A stretch of DNA of 64,000 nucleotides, from positions 1 through 64,000 of the forward strand of contig JAIYDN010000002.1 of assembly GCA_027487485.1 (NCBI GenBank). Direction: 5' to 3'. Below are positions 57,857 to 64,000 of this stretch, one piece after another. The position numbers and the translations under genes are program-made. This stretch comes from Planctomycetaceae bacterium. Its GTDB lineage: Bacteria > Planctomycetota > Planctomycetia > Pirellulales > Pirellulaceae. The notes under the pieces were generated by a model, which saw only the letters and a program-made list of their open reading frames with translations, searched no databases and was not told where the DNA came from. Within the stretch, counting starts at the first letter, position 1, and each line of letters starts with the position of its first letter.

Positions 57857-58408
57857 CTACTTCGCTGTCATCGTTTCCAGTTTCTTGACAAACTCGTCTT
57901 TTGGCATCCGATCGCTGTTGCTCTTGCCGACATAGCGAAACATCTCTTTGCCATCTCCATCAAGAACGACAAGTGCTGGGTAATGGACGGATTGTCCGTG
58001 GAACTGATAACCATCTGGAATTTTGAACAGTTTGGCTAGCTTTGCCCCTGGATCGCGATAAATCGTCGGTTGATTAACTCCCTCGATCTTAACCATCTTC
58101 TTGACCCAAGAGCGGATATCCTTTTCGCTGTCAGGTTTGATGAACAAGTGGATCACATCCGGAGTTGCCGCAGCTAGTTGAGCGTACTGATTCGTGTATT
58201 TGAGGCAAAACGGGCATTCCGTTTTGAGTAGGAAGTGTAGGACGACCGTTTTTCCTTTGTGGTCCTTTAGCTCAAACTTTGATTCAACTTGCGCTTTGGA
58301 GTCTTCGCCGATTGCTTCTAGCGAGAAGTTTTCGACGCTCTGCGCGGAAACAAGCTGGGGGATCGTTAACAGGCAAGATACTAAACCCAACACAAAAACT
58401 TTCATCAT
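57857..58408 (-). CDS. Exported redoxin (AhpC/TSA-like)
   Basis: 183 residues with a signal peptide (FVLGLVSCLLTIPQLVSAQ). Thioredoxin-like core: FELKDHKGKTVVLHFLLKTE, the redox pair CPFC (LKTECPFCLKYT), IHLFIKPDSEKDIRSW and HYPALVVLDGDGKEMFRYVG (cis-Pro). Probably reduces disulfides or peroxides outside the cytoplasm. Two ATGs start the gene. It converges with the phosphatase gene. AGGTAAGCGC lies 146 bases upstream, the motif also found before msrP. Confidence 0.85.
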   Translation of the reverse strand: MMKVFVLGLVSCLLTIPQLVSAQSVENFSLEAIGEDSKAQVESKFELKDHKGKTVVLHFLLKTECPFCLKYTNQYAQLAAATPDVIHLFIKPDSEKDIRSWVKKMVKIEGVNQPTIYRDPGAKLAKLFKIPDGYQFHGQSVHYPALVVLDGDGKEMFRYVGKSNSDRMPKDEFVKKLETMTAK

Positions 58409-58737
58409 TTATTCCTAACAACTGAGGGACTGAACCAGAGCAGAGCATGATGACTCTACACTTCTGGCGGTACAAGAAGCACACATGGGGAGATCGACTC
58501 ACGCAAAACAGCGCTGATTCAATCGCTCAAGTAATGACGTTGCCTTAAATGTTGCGCTTACCTGCTATTTGACCATTTCCTAAAAACTTTCTCGCAATCG
58601 CCCTTGGTCAATATTGAAGGGCCTGTTGATACGCGTTGACGTAATGTTTGGTGTGCTTAAAGCGTCACAGACGTAACTTTGCCAACCTCGAGTTGGCTTA
58701 TTTTGATTCTCGTCTTGCTGATTGCGCAGAAACAATT

Positions 58738-59358
58738 GTGAACTTCACACGTATCTTTGTCGTTAGTGCTCAAGACATCTTTCGAATGGGTGTGAAATGC
58801 GTTGTGCATAATGAGCCATGGTTGCGGGTTGTTGGCGATGAACCAAATCTTGCGGTTGCAACGGAGTCCATCCAATCCTCTTCGCCCGACTTGATCATTC
58901 TAGATCTTCAAAACGTTGATCTGATGCGAGATTTGACGCGGCTAGTTCGTTGCAGTCGGATTCCATCGCCTAAAGCAATCGTAGTCACAGCCGCTTCGAC
59001 CGACTTTGAGATCGCGCAGTGTATACAGGCCGGAGTTAACGGAATCATTTGTCGCAACATCCAGCAAGGCGAAATGATTATTGCCATTCGCGAAGTTCTC
59101 GAAGGGCGAACCCACTTCTGCTCGCGTACGAACGGAAGGCTTGCTAGGGATATAAAGAATAGATCGCTTACAAGTCGGGAATTAGAGGTACTTCAGCTTT
59201 TGGCCTTCGGGTTCTCCAACAAAGAGATAGCGAAAAGACTCGATATTGGAGTGGGTACGGTCAAAACGCATCTGATCAATATCAACGCAAAGCTTAAGGT
59301 CACAACACGCACAGAAGCCGTATTTCATGGAGTCCAACAACGATTGATTACCATCTAG
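58738..59358 (+). CDS. LuxR/NarL-type response regulator with degenerate acidic pocket
   Basis: 206 residues from the GTG at 58738, where the receiver fold begins (NFTRIFVVSAQDIFRMGVKC); a TTG at 58648 would add 30 residues with no domain. The receiver keeps the acceptor-like Asp (PDLIILDLQNVD) and the switch Thr/Ser region (AIVVTAAS), but the usual DD pair after strand 1 is SA, so phosphorylation by Mg-dependent chemistry may be lost. A LuxR HTH follows (LTSRELEVLQLLAFGFSNKE ... VGTVKTHLININAKL). No kinase is adjacent. It may be an atypical regulator of the nearby stress genes. Confidence 0.85.
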   Translation: MNFTRIFVVSAQDIFRMGVKCVVHNEPWLRVVGDEPNLAVATESIQSSSPDLIILDLQNVDLMRDLTRLVRCSRIPSPKAIVVTAASTDFEIAQCIQAGVNGIICRNIQQGEMIIAIREVLEGRTHFCSRTNGRLARDIKNRSLTSRELEVLQLLAFGFSNKEIAKRLDIGVGTVKTHLININAKLKVTTRTEAVFHGVQQRLITI

Positions 59359-59540
59359 TTATCGGGCGATCTTGGTCCATAAATTCTCCGAAATGCTTGG
59401 TAAGACTTCGCTTTCTTGCGACGTCCAAAGTGAGGTCTACCAGAAAAAATCGGCGACGTAACTACGCTTTCGTCCAAGATTTCTCGGTAGCGAATTGGCC
59501 ACTATCAATCCATCAAACTCAAGAACGGAAAGAACGTCAA

Positions 59541-59744
59541 ATGTGCACACATCACACCATAATCAACAAACTTCGAACTCTACTCACCGAATTGAAAGCC
59601 CGCGAATCGAATCGAGAACGGAACAAAGTAGACTGCGGCTGCAATGTCCCTTCACGAGTCGGAGCCGAGATTCGAGCGGCAGTGCAAGTCGAAGACCATC
59701 GAGAGCTGTGTGCTGCGATCGATGGTTGCGATACCACTCGGTAA
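59541..59744 (+). CDS. Small hypothetical protein before the chlorite-dismutase-like gene
   Basis: 67 residues from ATG 59541: TIINKLRTLLTELKARESNR followed by a Cys-containing tail (DCGCNVP, HRELCAAIDGCDTTR). No family recognised. It ends 62 bases before the exported heme protein gene on the same strand. The base pattern is compatible with coding but not decisive. Confidence 0.4.
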   Translation: MCTHHTIINKLRTLLTELKARESNRERNKVDCGCNVPSRVGAEIRAAVQVEDHRELCAAIDGCDTTR

Positions 59745-59806
59745 ACTACCGTTAGTCAATATTTCTAGTCGTTGCAAACACCATCAGGGACCGTCAGGAA
59801 CGAGGC

Positions 59807-60499
59807 ATGTCAGCCGATAAAGCCAAAACAGACCGCCGTGAATTCTTATCTGGTGCAATAAAGGTTGGATGCGCGGCGGCAGTCACACCAACGTACGGTT
59901 GCCCATCACTCGTCGCAAATGGAGCTGAATTAATGCAAAATGATCCAAACCCGAGACTTTTTAGTTTCATCGGTGGCTCAAAAGGGGCCTGGAGAGTCGT
60001 TTCGTCGACCGCAATCGTCGGCGCTCCGTTAGCAGAAATATCCCACTTGGACATAGTCCAGGGAGCGGTTCAGAGCAGTGATTCAACGGGTTGGATTCTT
60101 CGCGGTGTCGCAAGCAACGAACGGTATGCAAATCGAGAAGAGAAGACTCTCCTCTTGGAAAAGCAAGCCCCTCTTGGTCGTCCACAAGCAAATCTCTCAG
60201 CATTGATTCCGATTCGCAAGAACGCGAAGTGGTGGGCACTGACTCAAGACGAACGGCGCGCGATTTTCGAGGAACGTTCACACCACGTCACGATTGGACT
60301 GAAGTATCTGCCTGCGATAGCACGGCGATTGCATCATTGCCGAGATTTGGCAGAACTAGAGCCCTTCGATTTCCTAACGTTGTTCGATTACACCCAAGAA
60401 AGCGAATCAGCGTTTAACGACATGCTAGCGGAGTTGAGGACAACAGAAGAATGGAAGTTCATCGAGCGCGAAGTGGATGTTAGGCTCATAAAGGCGTAG
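59807..60499 (+). CDS. Exported chlorite-dismutase-family heme protein
   Basis: 230 residues. A Tat-like leader (TDRREFLSGAIKVGCAAAV) is followed by a single Cld domain (~90-228). KNAKWWALTQDERRAIFEER and HHVTIGLKYLPAIARRLHHC contain the proximal heme ligand H160 and, 13 residues later, R173, the spacing of the proximal His and distal Arg in true chlorite dismutases; HemQ-type relatives have Gln there. PFDFLTLFDYTQE and LRTTEEWKFIEREVDVRL match the rest of the domain. It would bind heme b and could turn chlorite into chloride and O2, or act as a peroxidase. Export and the neighbouring methionine-repair genes fit a reactive-chlorine role. Activity itself is inference. Confidence 0.87.
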   Translation: MSADKAKTDRREFLSGAIKVGCAAAVTPTYGCPSLVANGAELMQNDPNPRLFSFIGGSKGAWRVVSSTAIVGAPLAEISHLDIVQGAVQSSDSTGWILRGVASNERYANREEKTLLLEKQAPLGRPQANLSALIPIRKNAKWWALTQDERRAIFEERSHHVTIGLKYLPAIARRLHHCRDLAELEPFDFLTLFDYTQESESAFNDMLAELRTTEEWKFIEREVDVRLIKA

Positions 60500-61018
60500 C
60501 GGTTTCAGGGCACATTCTATTCCCATTTTCCTTTAGGAAGTCAATCGAATAGCCTATCTCATACGAGACCCGCTACAGGCTAATCTAAAAATCCACCATG
60601 TGCCCCAGTGTAAGCAGTTTACCATCGAGTCGCACATAAGCGACTCGGACCGTATCGGTCGGTTCTATCTTAGCTTGCACGTATAAACGTGTTGACGATA
60701 CGCAGGTGGCAGTCGAAACAGCAATGGCGATGAAGGTGAAAGTCCTATTCACTTTCGTATCGTTCAAAAATCTGCGCTTTCTAATCGGCAAATCGAGATG
60801 ATCGCGCCGAAAATCATTTGATACTGCCAAGTCTAATTGGTTTATCGAATCATTTTGCAAACAGTCGAGCTATTCAGTTCTGTTCGTGCACGTTAAAGAA
60901 TGCGTCGCATGGACCAGTGGAAAGCAGACGACAAGACAAAATTACCAGTAAGCGCAAGGACCTTTGCGGCGTCCAAGATATGTTCCCAGTTTTTCAACCA
61001 CACTTTGGAGATAGTTCA
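60500..61018. other. Intergenic region upstream of the second AhpD-like gene
   Basis: A 91-codon minus-strand frame at 60585-60860 has one hydrophobic stretch (FTFIAIAVSTATCV) but no recognised domain or ribosome-binding site; I do not call it. CAGTAAGCGC at 60946-60955 shares GTAAGCGC with the motifs at 54105, 54174 and 58554. Otherwise nothing seen. Confidence 0.35.
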
Positions 61019-61564
61019 ATGTCCACAACAGTTGCCGCTTTCACTGTTCCTACCCGTGAGTCAGTTTCCCCAACCAATCAAGGCCTTTTTGACCAACTCA
61101 AGAAGGGGCTTGGGATGGTTCCTAATCTTTATGCCACACTTGCCCACAGTGAAACGGCACTTGGAGATTACTTGACGTTGCAGAATCGCAAATCATCGCT
61201 TTCGGCCAAACAGCGCGAAGTCATCAACTTGGTCGTCAGCCAAGTCAACGAGTGCCAATATTGCCTAGCGGCCCACGCGGTCTTGGGCAAGATGAGAGGC
61301 TTTACAGATGACCAAGTGCTCGAACTGCGTCGAGGTCGTGCCAGTTTTAACATCGACCTAGATACTCTAGCTCGATTCGTGAAATCGGTAGCCGAAAACC
61401 GTGGCAAAGTGTCTGACGATGAGCGAGCTGAATTGCTCGATGCCGGGTTCACGCAAGAGAACGTTGTCGACATTGTCATCGCTATCGGCGACAAGATTAT
61501 CACCAACTACTTGCACAACATCACCGAAATACCGGTTGATTTCCCTGCCGCGCCAGCGATCTGA
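61019..61564 (+). CDS. AhpD/CMD-like protein, paralogue of 45341-45922
   Basis: 181 residues from ATG 61019 (MSTTVAAF). Active site NECQYCLAAHAVLG with C79, C82 and H86. It shares the GLGMVPNLYATLAHS and LSAKQREVINLVVSQVNECQ layout with the first operon copy, so the two arose by duplication. A peroxide- or disulfide-reducing role is likely. It sits between the Cld-like gene and an Old Yellow Enzyme, with stress-related company. No sigma-54 promoter is visible here. Confidence 0.88.
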   Translation: MSTTVAAFTVPTRESVSPTNQGLFDQLKKGLGMVPNLYATLAHSETALGDYLTLQNRKSSLSAKQREVINLVVSQVNECQYCLAAHAVLGKMRGFTDDQVLELRRGRASFNIDLDTLARFVKSVAENRGKVSDDERAELLDAGFTQENVVDIVIAIGDKIITNYLHNITEIPVDFPAAPAI

Positions 61565-61646
61565 GCCGACCAAAGGCGAGTCGCCCTTCTGGCATTATGA
61601 GAAGAGAATCATATTCGATCTGTACTACTACCTTGACTGGCTCGAA

Positions 61647-61775
61647 ATGGGCCTGTCGCTACTTGCCGTATGGCTGCTCGGAAATAAAAGCCGATGGGGT
61701 TTCGCGTGTTTCGTGGTGGCAAATCTGACTTGGCTGGTTGTCGGCTCGATCGCAGGCAGCTATGGAATGTCTTAG
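61647..61775 (+). CDS. Possible small membrane protein or fragment
   Basis: 42 residues from ATG 61647, with two hydrophobic segments (LSLLAVWLLG and FACFVVANLTWLVVGSIAG). The same frame is hydrophobic some 14 codons further upstream (IIFDLYYYLDWLE) but lacks an ATG, so the true start is uncertain or the gene is truncated. Function unknown. Confidence 0.3.
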   Translation: MGLSLLAVWLLGNKSRWGFACFVVANLTWLVVGSIAGSYGMS

Positions 61776-61866
61776 GAAACGTCGCTTTTTTAGTTATGAA
61801 CACCCGTGGGTTCTTTCGTTGGAAAGCTACCGCAAGTTGCATAGTACCAGCACCAGGAGCCATCAC

Positions 61867-62955
61867 ATGAACGATAATGAAGTACTATTTAATCCCTTGA
61901 AGCTAGGTGCCATTGAGACGCCGCATCGAATTTTTATGGCACCTTTGACGCGAGGTCGCTCAACCGCCCGTGTCCCGAATGCCTTGATGGCTGAGTACTA
62001 TACACAGCGTGCGTCCGCTGGGTTGATCATCTCGGAGGCGACGGCCATCAGTAAACAAGGTTACGGTTGGCATGGCGCACCTGGAATCTACGAAGACCAA
62101 CACGTGGAAGGTTGGAAGCGAGTTACCGATGCGGTTCATACTGCGGGCGGGCGGATGTTCTTGCAGCTATGGCACATGGGCCGCGTTTCACATCCTGACT
62201 ATCAAAATGGCGAGCAACCGGTTGGTTCCAGTCCGATCGCAGCGACCGGGGAAGCCCATACACCAACAGGCAAGAAGCCTTACGTCGTGCCTCGCGAGCT
62301 TTCTAAATCCGATATCGCTTCCATTGTTGATGATTACGCGGACGCAACGGTTCGCGCTCGTAACGCTGGGTTCGATGGTGTCGAGATTCATGGAGCGAAC
62401 GGGTATTTGATCGATCAGTTCCTGCGAGACTCATCAAACTTACGAACAGACGATTATGGTGGCTCAGTTGCTAATCGAGTTCGATTTCTTGAGGAAGTGA
62501 CGCGTGCAGTGACATCAGCCTGGGCGAATAATCGAACGGGAGTTCGACTCAGCCCTACGATGAACGGCAATGGTATGAGCGATACCGACCCGATTGGGCT
62601 CTACAGCCACGTCGCCAAGATATTGTCCGGCTTTCACTTGGCCTATGTGCATACCGCTGAAGCGATTCGTCCAGGCCGTTTGTTCAATCCTGACGTACCG
62701 CGAGTCACTCCGCATATTCGTGCGAATTACGACGGGACGTTGATTACTAACGGGGGCTATGACAAAACGGCTGCGGCCAACGCGATTCGAACGGGAGCTG
62801 CCGATGCGGTCGCTTTTGGTCAATTCTTCATTGCCAACCCTGACTTGCCTGAACGATTCCGCATTGACGCGCAGCTGAATCGCCCTGTGCCGGAGACATT
62901 TTATGGGCCGGCGGACAGTGGGTATGTTGACTACCCGTTTATTAGCCAAACGTAA
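61867..62955 (+). CDS. Old Yellow Enzyme (N-ethylmaleimide-reductase-like)
   Basis: 362 residues from ATG 61867, with GGAG 9 bases upstream. FMN-dependent TIM barrel: LFNPLKLGAIETPHRIFMAP, FLQLWHMGRVSHP, the catalytic pair in GVEIHGANGYLIDQFLRDSS, RTDDYGGSVANRVRF and GAADAVAFGQFFIANPDLP. It reduces activated alkenes such as maleimides, quinones or other electrophiles with NADPH. In E. coli the nemA homologue is induced by hypochlorite and electrophiles through NemR, which matches the theme of this region; no NemR-like gene is seen here. Confidence 0.95.
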   Translation: MNDNEVLFNPLKLGAIETPHRIFMAPLTRGRSTARVPNALMAEYYTQRASAGLIISEATAISKQGYGWHGAPGIYEDQHVEGWKRVTDAVHTAGGRMFLQLWHMGRVSHPDYQNGEQPVGSSPIAATGEAHTPTGKKPYVVPRELSKSDIASIVDDYADATVRARNAGFDGVEIHGANGYLIDQFLRDSSNLRTDDYGGSVANRVRFLEEVTRAVTSAWANNRTGVRLSPTMNGNGMSDTDPIGLYSHVAKILSGFHLAYVHTAEAIRPGRLFNPDVPRVTPHIRANYDGTLITNGGYDKTAAANAIRTGAADAVAFGQFFIANPDLPERFRIDAQLNRPVPETFYGPADSGYVDYPFISQT

Positions 62956-63341
62956 ACCAGCAACTTCTTGCCTTGCTATCGCTAATTTTCCGTCATCCTG
63001 CAATCAACTGTCAGACCATTTGCTGAGATTGCTTGTTCTTTGCAATCGAAACCTGTCTTGTAGTTGCAAGCGAGGATAGGTTTACCAACCAGGCCGCTCA
63101 GCCCTCATATCGAAAGCTATGCGTAGCTTCGTTCCTTCGTTGAGCGAAGTCGTGATCATATCTTATATGCACCTCGCATATGATCCTGCCTTTCTGGCTA
63201 AACACTTGAGAGAATCTCGCAAATTTTCGTAAGGGAACATCGAGTCTTAGCGTCCTAGATGTGTGGCTCAGGTTGAGCAACTTGCGAACTTCGAAATGGC
63301 TCGCAAATATCGGTAAGAATTCAATTCGAAGATACGGAAGA
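62956..63341. other. Intergenic region before the second Met-rich gene
   Basis: 386 bases with no convincing gene on either strand. It should contain the promoter of the Met/Cys-rich gene. GGAAG directly before the start is the only clear signal. Confidence 0.4.
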
Positions 63342-63854
63342 ATGAAAATGAAGACACAAAAGGTTTGGCTCGGCGTTGCAAGTGTTTTGGTTCTAGGCGC
63401 TTCGGTTGCCGCGTTCGGAAAATTCACTGGCAAGCACGATTCGATGTCATCCGGAAGAACATCGCACTCGATGACGTCGGATATGGTGATGGCGTCGGAT
63501 ATGGTGATGGCGTCGGATATGGTGATGGCGTCGGATATGTCGATGAGCGATGCAAGTATGTCGATGTCTGAAGGCAAAATGTCAATGGCTTCGATGACAT
63601 GCAATCCGGAAACTTGCGGAAGTACTGCTTGCGATGGCAACACTTGTGATAGCCCAACGTGTTCAGGTACTAGCTGCAAGTCCATGCTTAGCAAGTCGCA
63701 CGAAATGGGAAGCGACAATGGTATGGCAAAGATGTCAGATAAAGGTTCGATGCTGCCACAAATGAACGCAAACCCGTCCATGGCACCATCGATGTCCGAT
63801 AACTCAATGGCACCTAAGATGAGTTCAGAGAGTATGGTCGGCCACAAAATGTAG
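63342..63854 (+). CDS. Second secreted Met/Cys-rich protein
   Basis: 170 residues from ATG 63342 (a second ATG at 63348), with GGAAGA just upstream. A leader (VWLGVASVLVLGASVAAFG) precedes a Ser/Met-rich chain with about 29 Met, including three perfect repeats of SDMVMA and many SM/PM pairs, and a central cluster of six cysteines (CNPETCGSTACDGNTCDSPT and following CSGTSC). Met and Cys are both oxidant-reactive and both bind copper, so an oxidant sink or a metal-binding protein are the two readings. It has no sequence similarity to the first Met-rich protein beyond composition. A good terminator follows. Confidence 0.75.
   Translation: MKMKTQKVWLGVASVLVLGASVAAFGKFTGKHDSMSSGRTSHSMTSDMVMASDMVMASDMVMASDMSMSDASMSMSEGKMSMASMTCNPETCGSTACDGNTCDSPTCSGTSCKSMLSKSHEMGSDNGMAKMSDKGSMLPQMNANPSMAPSMSDNSMAPKMSSESMVGHKM
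63477..63530 (+). repeat. Three perfect 18-base tandem repeats in the Met/Cys-rich gene
   Basis: TCGGATATGGTGATGGCG is repeated exactly at 63477, 63495 and 63513 and encodes SDMVMA each time; a fourth partial unit starts at 63531. This is a likely slippage site that can change the number of methionines. Confidence 0.9.
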
Positions 63855-63904
63855 GTCCATTCGGAATCGAGCTCGCCTGTATATGAGGCTCTCTTCAAAC
63901 GATT

Positions 63905-63931
63905 TGCGTGGCCGAACTAGGCCGCGTTTTT
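63905..63931 (+). terminator. Intrinsic terminator after the Met/Cys-rich gene
   Basis: GCGTGGCC (63906-63913) pairs with GGCCGCGT (63920-63927) with G-U pairs at two places and a six-base loop, followed by TTTTT and a T-rich stretch. It lies 51 bases after the stop codon. Confidence 0.7.
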
Positions 63932-64000
63932 CTTTAGTCTGTTCTTTCATCGGATAGACTTTCTAACCAACGGTGGAATCAGTTTTTTTCGTTCATGTTT

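Noticed and set aside
63098-63898. 266-codon minus-strand frame at the window end
   Set aside because: It overlaps the Met/Cys-rich gene antisense; its repeats mirror the 18-base repeats and it has no leader or domain.

Overview
The window looks like chromosomal DNA of a planctomycete, most likely of the Pirellulaceae type. The markers are an LEPR-xLL giant surface protein, a PSCyt1/DUF1549/DUF1553 plus DUF1501 gene pair, a Planctomycetes-type TPR protein with a SEC-C-like head, and a tetrahydromethanopterin (H4MPT) C1 gene (mch) in a bacterium. GC content is moderate, operons are short, and several starts are GTG or TTG.

1-11.3 kb: the minus strand carries the first ~2,800 residues of a giant RTX/LEPR-xLL adhesin-like protein (C-terminus beyond base 1), preceded by a periplasmic adaptor; a TolC/NodT-type outer-membrane factor diverges from them. 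11.3-37.6 kb is mostly housekeeping and typical planctomycete secreted enzymes: M28 peptidase, YVTN/phosphoesterase, nitroreductase, O-methyltransferase, PSCyt1/DUF1501 pair, ribD, TPR protein, TraB/TIKI-like protein, SMP-30 lactonase, GH13, folD, sulfite reductase, an acetate-type Na+ symporter, a RimK-like ATP-grasp and mch. Short stem-loop repeats with a 31-34 base period (TAGTGGA...TCC) sit in three intergenic gaps.

37.8-43.5 kb is accessory. A tRNA-Arg(TCG) is followed by a ~350-base sequence that recurs at 41.57 kb starting with the same last bases of the tRNA gene, so the 3.4 kb between them looks like a tRNA-targeted or duplicated island. It holds an HNH-nuclease bicistron, a transposase remnant and an AbiE type IV toxin-antitoxin pair whose toxin is cut by an in-frame stop. 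An Uma2 nuclease and a recombinase-associated gene fragment follow.

43.5-64 kb reads as one large stress region built around oxidation of the cell envelope. A sigma-54 activator diverges from a four-gene operon (AhpD-like protein, secreted alpha/beta hydrolase, DUF1348, flavin-binding protein) that has a sigma-54-like promoter and tandem palindromes upstream. Next comes a cluster for methionine oxidation and repair: a secreted protein with about 60 Met in 263 residues, a secreted MsrB, MsrP, and an MsrQ fused to a flavin reductase and a 2Fe-2S ferredoxin. Divergent from it are a GNAT, an ECF sigma factor, a small zinc-type anti-sigma-like protein, a thioredoxin-fold protein and a frameshifted RsbU phosphatase. 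Further on are another redoxin, a degenerate response regulator, an exported chlorite-dismutase-family protein that keeps the distal arginine, a second AhpD-like protein, an Old Yellow Enzyme and a second Met/Cys-rich secreted protein. Together they resemble, with a different layout, the Mrp (MrpX + YedYZ, SigF/NrsF) hypochlorite-scavenging system of Azospira. I consider this the most interesting candidate system in the window; the chlorine link is inference.
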